The position numbers were made by a program, and so were the translations under genes. A model generated the notes under the pieces. The model was not told the DNA's origin. It did not search any database and saw nothing but the letters and a program-made list of their open reading frames with translations. A DNA stretch of 64,000 nt from Dysgonomonas sp. HDW5A (lineage in GTDB: Bacteria > Bacteroidota > Bacteroidia > Bacteroidales > Dysgonomonadaceae): contig NZ_CP049857.1 of the NCBI RefSeq assembly GCF_011299555.1, forward strand, positions 2,046,001 to 2,110,000, given 5' to 3'. The stretch's first letter is position 1. Every line of letters begins with the position of its first letter. Below, in pieces: positions 10,170-20,443 of the stretch.

Positions 10170-11501
10170 ATGTTTAAATCTATCGAATACAAACTTATTA
10201 TTTTTGTTTTGTTGCTGATTTTATCAGTAGCCTTAACCACTTATCTGATAACTCAGAGAGAATATGTATACATTGGAGTATCTGTTCTGCTTATGCTGTA
10301 TTCTTTGAAAAGTTTATATAGCCATTATAAGAAGTTCAATCAGAATATCCTTTTTTTGCTGAATGCATTAGATAATGGAGATTATTCGTTCCATTTTACC
10401 GAAGCCAAAACCTCGAAAAGGGAAAAAGAACTGAACCAAATGATGAACAGGATCAAGGATATATTAACACGAGCACGAAAAGAGGTCATAGAAAATGAAA
10501 AATTCCTGAGTCTTATTATCGAAAGTGTTTCGACCGGTATTATAATACTCGATCCTAATAATAATGTACATGCCACCAATCATGCCACCAATCAGTTGCT
10601 GGGATTACCCGTATTTACGCATCTTAATCAGCTAAAACCGATTGATGAATCGTTACCCGAGTTATTTAAGAACTTAGAGGTAAAAGATAATGCCCAAATA
10701 AAAATAGCTAACGAACGGGAAGAAATCCAGATAAGCCTGAATGTCTCCAAGATTACATTGAAGAAAGGTACGATGAAGGTTATCACCCTCAATAACATCG
10801 GCAATGAACTGGAAGCTAAAGAAATGGAGTCGTGGATACGGTTGATCCGTGTAATGACTCACGAAATAATGAATTCGATAGCACCGATTACTTCTTTAAC
10901 CGAAACTTTACTCTTTTCTTATAAAATGCAATCGGCCGAAGCGCCCGGTGATTCACTCAGAAGAAATACGGTAGACGCACTTGAAACTATCAGTTCTACA
11001 GCTAAAGGGCTGATTACATTTGTTGATTCTTACCGTAAATTTACAGGAGTTCCAACCCCTCAGTTCCGTAAATTCGAGCTGGTACCTTTACTCGAAAAAG
11101 TATTACATCTCGAATCATCCAATATGGAGGAAAAAGGCATTGAATCAAGCATTATTTATACGAATAAACATATTGAGCTAAATGCCGATGAGGGACAAAT
11201 CACTCAAATATTAGTCAATATAATAAAGAATGCAGTCGAAGCTATAAATAATTCTAAAGGGAAAATTGAAATAAGAGTATCGGAGTCTGAAAACAAAGTC
11301 TCTATCGACATCTACAATAACGGAGACCCCATTCCATCGGAAATTGCAGCCCATATATTTATTCCGTTTTTTACCACAAAAGATTATGGAACAGGTATCG
11401 GACTTAGTGTATCGCGCTATATCATGCGATTGCATGGAGGAAATCTAAAGCATCATACATCCAATGAGTGGACTGTTTTCAGTCTTATTTTTAATATCTA
11501 A
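10170..11501 (+). CDS. Sensor histidine kinase, NtrY-like
   Basis: The 443-residue protein has two membrane-spanning segments near the N-terminus (about 8-27 and 32-50) with almost no periplasmic loop. A linker follows, then a PAS-like domain (about 110-210), a dimerisation/phosphotransfer helix with His231 (RVMTHEIMNSIAPI) and an HATPase domain with the N-box NIIKNAVEAI and G-box GTGIGLSVSRYIM. The small periplasmic loop suggests it senses a membrane or cytoplasmic signal such as envelope stress. It is the cognate partner of the sigma-54 response regulator encoded just upstream. Confidence 0.93.
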   Translation: MFKSIEYKLIIFVLLLILSVALTTYLITQREYVYIGVSVLLMLYSLKSLYSHYKKFNQNILFLLNALDNGDYSFHFTEAKTSKREKELNQMMNRIKDILTRARKEVIENEKFLSLIIESVSTGIIILDPNNNVHATNHATNQLLGLPVFTHLNQLKPIDESLPELFKNLEVKDNAQIKIANEREEIQISLNVSKITLKKGTMKVITLNNIGNELEAKEMESWIRLIRVMTHEIMNSIAPITSLTETLLFSYKMQSAEAPGDSLRRNTVDALETISSTAKGLITFVDSYRKFTGVPTPQFRKFELVPLLEKVLHLESSNMEEKGIESSIIYTNKHIELNADEGQITQILVNIIKNAVEAINNSKGKIEIRVSESENKVSIDIYNNGDPIPSEIAAHIFIPFFTTKDYGTGIGLSVSRYIMRLHGGNLKHHTSNEWTVFSLIFNI

Positions 11502-11513
11502 TTCGAACAAAAT

Positions 11514-12347
11514 ATGAGTAAAAAATTAATCTTAAGTTTGTGTTTTCTATTATCTACAATAGCAGTTATTACAGCTCAAAGCTCTATTGGCAGTAATTAT
11601 ACGCTAAAAGAGAATATATCTTACATCAGTAATTCAGAAAAAGATACTTATAAATTAGAGCGTTGCAAACTGGATATTTATTATCCGGTTGACAAGAAAA
11701 ACTTTTCTACGGTTATCTGGTTTCATGGAGGAGGACTAGAAGGTGGAGAAAAAGGCATCCCCGACGAATTGAAGAATAAAGGTATAGCAGTTGTAGCAGT
11801 CAATTATCGCTTAAGTCCCAGAGCCAAGAATCCGGCATACATCGAAGATGCAGCAGAATCGGTAGCATGGGTTTTCAACAATATTGCATCCTTTGGTGGT
11901 AATCCTGATGACATTTATATTGCGGGACATTCGGCAGGAGGATATTTGGCTCTTATGGTCGGACTCGATAAAAGTTATTTGAATAAGTATAATATAGATG
12001 CAAACAGAATAAAAGGATTGATACCGATCAGCGGACAAACAAATACACATTATACAATAAAAAAAGAGCGGGGACTTCCTTTCGAAATACCTTATATCGA
12101 TAATTACGCACCATTGACCCATGCCCGAAAAGATGTTCCGCCGACACTTCTTGTTACAGGAGACAGGAGACTTGAATTACCTGCACGTTATGAAGAAAAC
12201 GCACATTTAGATGCAATTCTAAGAACATTAGGCAACAAGGAAATTACCTTATATGAATTACAAGGGTTCGATCATGGAGCGGTGTATGCTCCTGGTTGTT
12301 ATCTGATTATAGACTGGATTAAAAAATATAGTAATAGTAAAGAATAA
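11514..12347 (+). CDS. Secreted alpha/beta hydrolase (carboxylesterase-like)
   Basis: This 277-residue protein carries a signal peptide (first 22 residues, ending ITAQ), so it acts in the periplasm or outside. The oxyanion motif HGGG near residue 69 and the nucleophile elbow GHSAGG near 142 place it in the hormone-sensitive-lipase/esterase branch of alpha/beta hydrolases. A late Asp (VTGDRRLELPARY) and His (GFDHGAVY) complete the triad. Substrate unknown. It starts 12 bp after the kinase gene and ends at a strong terminator, so it is the last gene of the two-component operon and may act on the compound that the system senses or exports. Confidence 0.85.
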   Translation: MSKKLILSLCFLLSTIAVITAQSSIGSNYTLKENISYISNSEKDTYKLERCKLDIYYPVDKKNFSTVIWFHGGGLEGGEKGIPDELKNKGIAVVAVNYRLSPRAKNPAYIEDAAESVAWVFNNIASFGGNPDDIYIAGHSAGGYLALMVGLDKSYLNKYNIDANRIKGLIPISGQTNTHYTIKKERGLPFEIPYIDNYAPLTHARKDVPPTLLVTGDRRLELPARYEENAHLDAILRTLGNKEITLYELQGFDHGAVYAPGCYLIIDWIKKYSNSKE

Positions 12348-12377
12348 AAAGGAGCGGAAAAAATTCCGCTCCTTTTT
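12346..12377. terminator. Bidirectional hairpin terminator
   Basis: A perfect 14-bp stem (AAAAAGGAGCGGAA and TTCCGCTCCTTTTT, loop of four A) begins inside the esterase stop region and separates this operon from the convergent export operon ending at 12440. Confidence 0.92.
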
Positions 12378-12439
12378 ATACAGAAGTGATTTTCAAAGTA
12401 AAGATTGTAAATTTCAAATCAGAATTGATCTCTTTTTCA

Positions 12440-14824
12440 TTAGCTGTTTTTTACTGAATTGACCGGATTTATCTTTGCTGCCTTCCAGCTTTGAAAGCTA
12501 ACAGCAATCAGAGAGAGCAGAGCAACAAAAATACTTGCAGCAATATACATCCACCAGCCAAGATTTGCCTTATATGCAAAATTTTCCAGCCATTTATCTA
12601 TTATAAACCAGGCTATAGGTATAGCTATACAGACAGAGAGTAGAACCCATTTTAGCAGACTTAAATTAAGCATTTCGATAATTTCCCAATTGGTAGCTCC
12701 GTTTACTTTCCTTATCCCGATTTCTTTTGTACGCGATTTTATCATAAATGCCATAAAAACAATCAATCCGAGAATCGTTATGATTAAGCATAATACCGAA
12801 AAGAATTTAATGGCTTTTCCGGCATTCAACTCATTCTTGTATACAACATTGTAGCTGTCACTAAGAAACTTGTAATTGAGCGGATAATCGGGGTTTACTT
12901 TTTTCCAAACCGAATTCAGGGTTTGCATAGCTTGATTCTCCTGTCCCGGAACGAATTTGATCATAAAACAATTCATAAACATATTGCGTTGAAGTATGAT
13001 CATTGGAACAGCATCTTCATAAACATTAGTGTAAGTAAAATCTTCTACTACTCCCGATATTACCGCCGATTGGGTATAATCGAGCATACCATGCTCGATC
13101 TTTATTTCTTTACCGATTGCCTCTTCGGGTGAAGAGAATCCAAACACTTGCAAAGCTTTTTTATTGACAATAATATCTTCTTTTAGATTCGAAAATATTT
13201 TTTCGTCCATTCGTTTGAAAACAAGATATTCCTCTTCTTTTAGAGTCATCTTCAGAGGAGGAAAAATCTCTCCGCCAACCAATCTGATCCCATAAAAAGA
13301 AAAGAAATCCTCACCGACTACTAATACAGGCAAATGTATTTGCTCTTTGCCGTCTATAGATGCACCAACCATATCTCTTACTGCCGATCCGGGTAACTGC
13401 ATCGCTCCGGTTACCGATTCTATTTCTGGATGATTTAGTAGCTCTTCTCTCAATGAAGAATAGTTACTAATCACTTCTGCAGGCTGTTCTTCGAGAACAG
13501 CAATATTACTTTCGTTGCCCCCGATTTGAGTGTTTTTGATCAAAGAGATCTGGTTATTTATGCCTATAGTTACAATAATGATAAAAATAACGATACTATA
13601 TTGTATGATAAGCATATACTTTACATTGGAAAAAGAAAAACGGGTCATCCGTAAATCAATACGATCATTGAAGAAGAATGTAGATGAGATATTCAATAAA
13701 ACAGGTAATAGGGAGACAAAGAGAGTAAAGAACAGAAAGAGCAGGCTCAGTATTACCTCCTCACTAATAGTAATAGCATCAAACGAAATTGAAAAATAAT
13801 CTGCTACAAATACAGATATCAATTTACCGATCAATATTCCTGTAACAGCCAACCAAAGTACCACTTGAAATTCATCTTTAGCGACTAGTAACGATGATGC
13901 TCCATTAAGCCTCAACAATTGATAATACCTTTTATTGTAGGCGAAAATAACAGTCCCGTTGAGCCATAAATTAAACATCACAATGATGAAAAGTAGTACA
14001 TTAGCCCCAATAATAAGATAGATATAGTATATATTTCCATTGGACTCCATTTCCCTCAAAACATGACTATGCAAATGTATGTCGGTCATAGGCATGAGAC
14101 TTATTTTAGCACTTGGTCTTTGCGGATTGTCTTTCAAAAAGATATCGGTTATTTTCTGCTCCAACTGCGAATAATTCTGTCCCTTTGCTATTAATAGATA
14201 AGCGTAAAAGAACGAATTGTCGAAGTCTGTTTCACTAACAATAATATTTGTATGAAAATGCGTGTTATCAGGCAAATCTTTAAAGACCCCATTTATTGAG
14301 CACGTCATATCAGGAAATTTACGTCCACTCAATTCTATCTTTGATCCGATGATATCCGTTGTTCCGAATAATTGATTGGCTAGTTTTTCACTGATTACAA
14401 CACTATTCGGAGATGCGAACACAGTTTTAGCATCTCCTTTCAGTAAAGGAATATCAAGTATCTGAAAAAGGTTTTCGCTCGAAAAGTATAGGTCGTTTAT
14501 TACCTGCTTCGTTCCATTGAGTTTTAATATTGCAGGCGTTACTTTCGACAATTTTAGTCCATCCTCAATTTCGGATACGCTTTCCAGTATTTGATTAAAG
14601 TTGGTTCCATACATACGTCCATCAGCCTGTTGCCCGTCATAGCTCACCGCCATACGGACAATGCGGTCTGCATTGGAATAAAACCGATCATAACTAAGTT
14701 CTCTTTTCACATAAGTGTACGAAACAAGTATACAGGCAAACATCAAAGCCAAGCCTAATAAGTTGACAATCCTAAGGTTTTTACTTTTCAGAAAACGTCT
14801 TATTACAAATGGAATATTATACAT
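12440..14824 (-). CDS. MacB/FtsX-type ABC transporter permease 1 (most distal gene)
   Basis: This 794-residue inner-membrane protein has an N-terminal transmembrane helix, a large MacB-type periplasmic domain, a central group of helices, a second helix-plus-periplasmic domain unit and three C-terminal FtsX helices. It ends in KAAKINPVNSVKNS, the conserved cytoplasmic tail of these permeases. EIGIRKVNGAT is the coupling region that contacts the ATPase. It is the last gene of the operon that starts at the TolC gene, 10 bp after the next permease. The MacB class moves substrates from the periplasm out through TolC by mechanotransmission; the substrate here (peptide, lipid or drug) is unknown. 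Confidence 0.9.
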   Translation of the reverse strand: MYNIPFVIRRFLKSKNLRIVNLLGLALMFACILVSYTYVKRELSYDRFYSNADRIVRMAVSYDGQQADGRMYGTNFNQILESVSEIEDGLKLSKVTPAILKLNGTKQVINDLYFSSENLFQILDIPLLKGDAKTVFASPNSVVISEKLANQLFGTTDIIGSKIELSGRKFPDMTCSINGVFKDLPDNTHFHTNIIVSETDFDNSFFYAYLLIAKGQNYSQLEQKITDIFLKDNPQRPSAKISLMPMTDIHLHSHVLREMESNGNIYYIYLIIGANVLLFIIVMFNLWLNGTVIFAYNKRYYQLLRLNGASSLLVAKDEFQVVLWLAVTGILIGKLISVFVADYFSISFDAITISEEVILSLLFLFFTLFVSLLPVLLNISSTFFFNDRIDLRMTRFSFSNVKYMLIIQYSIVIFIIIVTIGINNQISLIKNTQIGGNESNIAVLEEQPAEVISNYSSLREELLNHPEIESVTGAMQLPGSAVRDMVGASIDGKEQIHLPVLVVGEDFFSFYGIRLVGGEIFPPLKMTLKEEEYLVFKRMDEKIFSNLKEDIIVNKKALQVFGFSSPEEAIGKEIKIEHGMLDYTQSAVISGVVEDFTYTNVYEDAVPMIILQRNMFMNCFMIKFVPGQENQAMQTLNSVWKKVNPDYPLNYKFLSDSYNVVYKNELNAGKAIKFFSVLCLIITILGLIVFMAFMIKSRTKEIGIRKVNGATNWEIIEMLNLSLLKWVLLSVCIAIPIAWFIIDKWLENFAYKANLGWWMYIAASIFVALLSLIAVSFQSWKAAKINPVNSVKNS

Positions 14825-14834
14825 ATTATATCTT

Positions 14835-17159
14835 TTACTCGCTTTTTAATGAATCAACCGGATTGGCTCGTGCCGCCTTTAAACTCTGCCAACTTACCGA
14901 AAGAAGCGATAGCACCAATACTATCAGACCGGCTGCTGCAAATACCCACCAGCTAAGTTCTATTTTATAAGCAAATCCTTCCAGCCAACGGTTCATAGCA
15001 TAATAAGCAATTGGACAGGCAAATACAAAAGCAACGAACACTCTGACAAAAGAGTCAAAATTGAGCATTCTTAAAATCTCACTTTCAGTAGCTCCATTTA
15101 CTTTCCTTATACCAATCTCTTTTTCTTTTTGTCGAATCAAGTAAAGCGACATAGCAAAGACACCCATCACCATAATAACAATAGTCAGTATAGTAAATGC
15201 AGATATTATCTGCGAAGTCTTTTTTTCTTTCTCATATGCCTGTTGTACAGTATCATCAACGAATCGAGATTCGAAGAATTCTCCTCCGGAGTACTTCGAG
15301 TACGTATCTTTTATTTGATCTGCTGTTTGATTCAAATCGGCTCCTTTGGCGATCTTTACAACAATATTCCAAGGGATATGCCCGTGAGGAAGATTCCTTA
15401 TTCGCATCAAGCTAATAGGTTCTCTAAGCGATTTGAAGTTAAAATCACTAACAATTCCGGCAATTTGATTATAATTATTATGTCCAAAATTTGCACGAAA
15501 CGAAACCGAATCGGGATGTAAGGCATTAAACGCAAACTGATTTACCCAATAGGTGTCATTGGTTGGCTCAATGCCGGTAGGAAATATCTTGATTCCAAAT
15601 ATTTTAAAAAACTCAGGGTCAACTGCTAATTCCTGAAAACTATACTGTATACCGTCTACCTCAAAAGAGTAATTATTACTTCCTGTCACGGGAGTTCCAC
15701 GAGAATAAGAGACTAGTTCGACACCCGATATTGATTTTAGTTTATCCTTGAATCCATCGAGCTGGATACTGTCCAAAACATTATTCATAACCAAAATACC
15801 ATCACGGTTAAATCCCTGATCGTAATTTACGAGAAAATCAGATTGTTGCTTGATGAAAAAACTACAGATGAGGAGGGTTATTGCAACAATATACTGGAAT
15901 ACAATAAGAACTTTAGAATACTTTGCTTTTACCTTCCGTGCAAAAGTACCTTTCACTATTTCCAATGGATTAAATCCTGAAATAATTATTGCCGGGATAA
16001 AACCGGCGACAATCGAAATAAGCAATACAAAAATAACAGCTATAAAGATTAACGAGGGAGTAAACTGACTGAATAAGTTTAAATTGGTATTTAGGAGATT
16101 ATTGAAAAATGGCTCTATCAGAAATGCCATAAAGAGCCCCAGAATAAAAGTGAAAGAAGTCATTAGAAATGACTCTGTCAACAATTGCAGAACTATTTGT
16201 CTCCGACTACAACCCAGCAGCTTCTTCATGGCGGCTTCCTTCCCTCTGAATCCGGCCTGAGCAACAGTCATGTTAATATAATTAAGCAAAGCAATAACCA
16301 ATATAAGTATAACAATACCCGTATATACAGTAATAAGTGTCTTGCTATTTTTTCTAATCGGAGAGTATGACTCATCTATTTTGAAGTAAGCATCTTCGAG
16401 AGGTATAAATTTAAGGTCTTCGGTAAAACCGTTTTTATAGAACCAGAATTCTTTCTTGAAAAGTTCTAACAGCATAGATGTTTTAGCAGGGAGATCACTC
16501 CCTTCTTTTTCAACAAAATACATAGTAAAGCCAAAATTATCAGCAGTGTTCAATATCCAATCTCCACCCCAAAGTTGAGTAATAGACTTATAATTGACAA
16601 CGAAATCAGCCTGAGGTATCTGTGTGTTCTGAGGTATATCTTCCATTACGCCCGTAATAGTATGCTCTGTATTATTAATACTAAGACGAGCCCCTAACGG
16701 GTTTTTACCTGCAAACATTTTATTCGCAAATGATTTGGTTACCACCACAGACTTTAATGGAACCAATACCTGAGAAGGGGTACCTTCAATAAGTTTGAAT
16801 GAGAAAGTATCGAAAAAGCTTGGATCTGCAAATAATGCATCTGCTTTTATTCTAGATTGTCCTTTTTCCCCCAGTACTACCGGTGTATAATGTATGCGGG
16901 TATACGATTCGACCTCAGGACATTTGTCTTTTACAAAATCGGCAACCGGATTACCAAAAGAAGATGCCGTATCGTGTGCAAGAAGAAATATCCGATCTTT
17001 TTTCGTGTGAAAACTATCCACCGATAACTCTTGCTTCACATATATACCCAATAGTATCACAAATGTAAGTGATACTGCAAAGCCAACAATCGACACTAAA
17101 GTGTACAACTTATTTCTGAACAGAAATTTCTGATATACTTTCAAATCTGATATTCTCAT
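14835..17159 (-). CDS. MacB/FtsX-type ABC transporter permease 2
   Basis: A 774-residue permease built like its four neighbours: N-terminal helix (about 15-38), MacB periplasmic domain, mid-protein helices, second loop and C-terminal FtsX helices. The coupling motif is KEIGIRKVNGAT and the tail SLKAARANPVDSLKSE. It is separated from the upstream permease gene by 121 bp, the longest gap in the permease section, and that gap holds a 12-bp inverted repeat. It may therefore be regulated partly on its own. Confidence 0.9.
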   Translation of the reverse strand: MRISDLKVYQKFLFRNKLYTLVSIVGFAVSLTFVILLGIYVKQELSVDSFHTKKDRIFLLAHDTASSFGNPVADFVKDKCPEVESYTRIHYTPVVLGEKGQSRIKADALFADPSFFDTFSFKLIEGTPSQVLVPLKSVVVTKSFANKMFAGKNPLGARLSINNTEHTITGVMEDIPQNTQIPQADFVVNYKSITQLWGGDWILNTADNFGFTMYFVEKEGSDLPAKTSMLLELFKKEFWFYKNGFTEDLKFIPLEDAYFKIDESYSPIRKNSKTLITVYTGIVILILVIALLNYINMTVAQAGFRGKEAAMKKLLGCSRRQIVLQLLTESFLMTSFTFILGLFMAFLIEPFFNNLLNTNLNLFSQFTPSLIFIAVIFVLLISIVAGFIPAIIISGFNPLEIVKGTFARKVKAKYSKVLIVFQYIVAITLLICSFFIKQQSDFLVNYDQGFNRDGILVMNNVLDSIQLDGFKDKLKSISGVELVSYSRGTPVTGSNNYSFEVDGIQYSFQELAVDPEFFKIFGIKIFPTGIEPTNDTYWVNQFAFNALHPDSVSFRANFGHNNYNQIAGIVSDFNFKSLREPISLMRIRNLPHGHIPWNIVVKIAKGADLNQTADQIKDTYSKYSGGEFFESRFVDDTVQQAYEKEKKTSQIISAFTILTIVIMVMGVFAMSLYLIRQKEKEIGIRKVNGATESEILRMLNFDSFVRVFVAFVFACPIAYYAMNRWLEGFAYKIELSWWVFAAAGLIVLVLSLLSVSWQSLKAARANPVDSLKSE

Positions 17160-17187
17160 TCTCGTATTTGTTTAAATTTTCGATAAA

Positions 17188-17259
17188 ACGAAGGAGAAGC
17201 TTTATCTAACTAATAATCACTTTGCACATGAAAAAATATAAACTAGACTTCTCCTTCGT
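17188..17259. promoter_or_regulatory. Perfect 12-bp inverted repeat inside the export operon
   Basis: ACGAAGGAGAAG (17188-17199) and CTTCTCCTTCGT (17248-17259) are exact reverse complements 48 bp apart, in the 121-bp gap between two permease genes. On mRNA this could form a stem with a long loop. It could act as a processing or attenuation element or, as DNA, as an operator. There is no U-run directly after the 3' arm, so it is not a classic terminator. Confidence 0.5.
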
Positions 17260-17280
17260 GACTTAATATGGAAACAGAAA

Positions 17281-19671
17281 TTATTCGTTTTTAACAGAAT
17301 CCACAGGATTGGCTCTTGCGGCCTTCCAACTTTGCACAGTAACAATTATCACTGTTAATAATAAAATTAGCAACCCACTAAGCACAAATACCCACCAATA
17401 TATTGGAGTTTTATAAGCAAACCGTTCCAACCACTTAAATATTCCGTAATAAACAAGTGGAGTAGCTATGGCAAAACAAATAAGCGTAATCCTGATATAT
17501 GATTGATTCAGCATAACCAGTATTTCGCTGATAGTGGCTCCATGAACTTTACGGATTCCGATTTCTTTACGTTTCGAGTTTGTTTCGAAAATAACAAGTC
17601 CAAATACTCCTACGATAGAAATAACTATTGCTAATATGCAAAATGCAGTAATCATCTGACGCAAGTTTTCCTCTTTATGATACAATTGATTAAAGACGGT
17701 ATCATAAAATTCTATTTTGAAAGGATAAGAAGGATCTATACTTGCAACCACTTCACGTATATGATTTGTTGCAGCGACTGGGTCACTACCTGCCTGCAAA
17801 CGTATGTAAGAAACAGGAAGGGGATAACTCTGACTCATTATGAATCCAATATTATCATCGCCGGATCGAAGAGACGTAATCTTTACATTATCAACAATTC
17901 CAATTATCAGATTGGGCTTTGTTTTGAAAGACTCTAATGAAGTACCGGCTTCTATGTTATATTTCTGTTGAGCATGCTTATTAAAGAAAAATGTATTTCT
18001 ATCCTCCCTATTATCGTCTTCAGTCGGCTCTTTTCCTTCAAGAATAGGAATACCCAAGACTTCGAAAAAATTCCAAGACACAGGCAACATAAAGAAACTG
18101 ATCATCTCTTCATTATACTTAGCACCCGTAGTTGCATAGTGATCTTGTGCTCCTAGTTTCTGATACGAAAAAGCAACACCTTCTATTTCAGGGGATTTTT
18201 CGAGTCGACTGATATATTCTTTATGATGTTTTTTGTATAAATCGGAATTCAATTCTACAATTGCAATTTGCTCTTTATCGAAACCAAGAGAAAAATCGCG
18301 TATATATTTATTTTGTAACCATACAAAAGATGCAGACATAATCAGCCCAATAGATATTACAAACTGAAAACCAATCAATATCGTCCTTAGTTTCCTTCCG
18401 GACGGAGACAGTCCAAAATTACTCTTCAATACCATAACTGCAGGAAAAGAGGTCATATAAAGTACCGGATATATACTTACTAAACAGCCTATAACGAGAG
18501 ATATACCTGCACACAATACAACTAAAGGTAAATTCCCGCTTAAACTGAGATCGGCTTCAATAAAAGATAACTCTCCTGTCTGATGTATTATCCACACATA
18601 GAAAATGCCTAATATGAAAGACAAACTGGTTATGGCAATAGTTTCAACAAACAATGTCATCCTTAATAACGAGGTTGGGCAGCCTAATACTTTTTGGGTA
18701 TTGATGCTCCTGATTCGCAGAGGAGCTAAAGAAGCATTAAAGTTCATGAAATTAATAGCCGCAATTGCTATAATAAGAATAGCTATGGCTACAATCAGTT
18801 TGGTAATTTCCTCATTCCCGCTTTTAGTAATATTACCATCTTGAGTCTCATTTAGAAAATAAATATCGGTCAAAGGTGTTAAAGCCATGCTCTCTTTTAT
18901 ATCATTATAACCTTCTACATTTATTTTCGAGAAGTCGAAATTCGTATTAAAGTTTTCACAAACAGTCTGTACCGAACTTTTATCATCAAGAAGCAGGTAG
19001 CATAAATAGTTACTCGAATACCAATTCGACATGTCATAATTATCATCTATTGCTGTGAAAATTACATTTTTGATTTGTGTATTCTCCGGAACGTCTTTAT
19101 AGACTGCACCAATAACAAAATCAAGGCGGTCTTTACTCCATATCGGTTCTTCGCAATGTAGCGATTTGCCTACAGCCGATTCCTCTCCAAACAATGTACG
19201 AGCCAGACTCTGTGGTATAATAACACTTTCGGGTTTCTTGAGGCAATCTTTTTCCCCTTCTATAACTATGAAGTCAAAAACATCAGTTATAGAGGGGCTA
19301 CAAGTCATAAATTGATGGCGAAAGCCATTCTTTCCATCTTCCTTATTTACCGAGAAGTAAATTTTTCCTATATAAGGATTCAATATGGTCCCGGCTTTAA
19401 TATGAGGTGAAGAATGAATAACATCTTCAATAAAGGGACGAGACAGTATAATTGAGAATTCACCATTATTGGGGAGTGTTACTCGAAAAACCTTGTCTGA
19501 TGTAGAGTAACACCTGTCGAAATTACGTTCGTAATTTACCTGCATCAGAATAATAATGAAAGCAGCAAAAGCAACACTCAAGCCTAAAATATTAAAGGTT
19601 GTAGCAAGCCGAAATCGTTTTAGGGTATTGATTAAATTCTTTATTATTTTTTTCATTATTATAGTTCTCAT
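17281..19671 (-). CDS. MacB/FtsX-type ABC transporter permease 3
   Basis: A 796-residue permease with the same two-unit MacB/FtsX layout. The coupling segment is KEIGIRKVHGAT, and the tail is SWKAARANPVDSVKNE. Two in-frame ATGs lie near the start (19671 and 19656). The second, giving MKKIIKNLINTLKRF, resembles the starts of the sister proteins and may be the true one. It follows the ATPase gene by 32 bp in the operon. Confidence 0.9.
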   Translation of the reverse strand: MRTIIMKKIIKNLINTLKRFRLATTFNILGLSVAFAAFIIILMQVNYERNFDRCYSTSDKVFRVTLPNNGEFSIILSRPFIEDVIHSSPHIKAGTILNPYIGKIYFSVNKEDGKNGFRHQFMTCSPSITDVFDFIVIEGEKDCLKKPESVIIPQSLARTLFGEESAVGKSLHCEEPIWSKDRLDFVIGAVYKDVPENTQIKNVIFTAIDDNYDMSNWYSSNYLCYLLLDDKSSVQTVCENFNTNFDFSKINVEGYNDIKESMALTPLTDIYFLNETQDGNITKSGNEEITKLIVAIAILIIAIAAINFMNFNASLAPLRIRSINTQKVLGCPTSLLRMTLFVETIAITSLSFILGIFYVWIIHQTGELSFIEADLSLSGNLPLVVLCAGISLVIGCLVSIYPVLYMTSFPAVMVLKSNFGLSPSGRKLRTILIGFQFVISIGLIMSASFVWLQNKYIRDFSLGFDKEQIAIVELNSDLYKKHHKEYISRLEKSPEIEGVAFSYQKLGAQDHYATTGAKYNEEMISFFMLPVSWNFFEVLGIPILEGKEPTEDDNREDRNTFFFNKHAQQKYNIEAGTSLESFKTKPNLIIGIVDNVKITSLRSGDDNIGFIMSQSYPLPVSYIRLQAGSDPVAATNHIREVVASIDPSYPFKIEFYDTVFNQLYHKEENLRQMITAFCILAIVISIVGVFGLVIFETNSKRKEIGIRKVHGATISEILVMLNQSYIRITLICFAIATPLVYYGIFKWLERFAYKTPIYWWVFVLSGLLILLLTVIIVTVQSWKAARANPVDSVKNE

Positions 19672-19703
19672 AATTAATAGTAAGCACTTGTATCTGCTGT
19701 AAT

Positions 19704-20384
19704 TTACATTTTGCTTTCTACTTCTGTAATAATCTGCCCGTCAAACAAGTTTATTGTACGGTGAGCAAATGAAGCATCATGCTGAGAGTGTGTTACCATA
19801 ACGATTGTAGCACCTTCCTGATTAAGCTCGGTAAGCAAATCCATCACATCTTTTCCGTTCTTAGAATCCAGATTACCTGTAGGCTCATCGGCTAGAATCA
19901 ACTTCGGATTTGCAATTACCGCACGGGCAATTGCCACACGTTGTTGTTGACCTCCCGATAGCTGGTTGGGAAAATGATTGGCTCTATGACTGATACTCAT
20001 CTTCCGAAGCGTTTCCTCAACACGTTTTTTACGATCCGATGCTTTCACTTTTAAATAAGTTAAGGGTAACTCTACATTTTCAAAAACAGTCATCTCTTCT
20101 ATCAGATTGAAGCTCTGAAATACAAATCCAATATTTCCTTTTCGAGATTGTGTACGTTCTTTTTCTTTCAGGTTACCTACTTCTTTTCCATCAAGAAGGT
20201 ATTGCCCGGAAGTAGGGTTATCTAGCAATCCGAGGATATTGAGCAATGTCGATTTTCCACATCCCGATGGCCCCATAATAGCAATAAATTCACCTTGGGT
20301 AACATGCATCGAAATTCCATTTAATGCAACCGTTTCGACTTCTTCGGTACGGAATACTTTTTTTAGATCTTTAATTTGTAACAT
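19704..20384 (-). CDS. ABC transporter ATP-binding protein (MacB/LolD type)
   Basis: This 226-residue protein is a complete nucleotide-binding domain: Walker [11 protein letters not shown]-loop FQSFNL, signature [14 protein letters not shown], Walker B LILADEPT and H-loop VTHSQHDA. The length and the sequence class are those of LolD/MacB/FtsE ATPases that pair with FtsX-fold permeases. It is the only ATPase in a nine-gene operon with five permeases, so it presumably powers several or all of them. It lies between permeases 3 and 4. Confidence 0.96.
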   Translation of the reverse strand: MLQIKDLKKVFRTEEVETVALNGISMHVTQGEFIAIMGPSGCGKSTLLNILGLLDNPTSGQYLLDGKEVGNLKEKERTQSRKGNIGFVFQSFNLIEEMTVFENVELPLTYLKVKASDRKKRVEETLRKMSISHRANHFPNQLSGGQQQRVAIARAVIANPKLILADEPTGNLDSKNGKDVMDLLTELNQEGATIVMVTHSQHDASFAHRTINLFDGQIITEVESKM

Positions 20385-20443
20385 AATATTGATTTTTAAT
20401 TGTTTTATTTTTAACTATATCTGACGATAAAAGGTCTGCGAAA

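Noticed and set aside
15129-15521. 130-codon plus frame inside a permease gene
   Set aside because: Opposite-strand shadow of a well-supported gene with no family pattern of its own.
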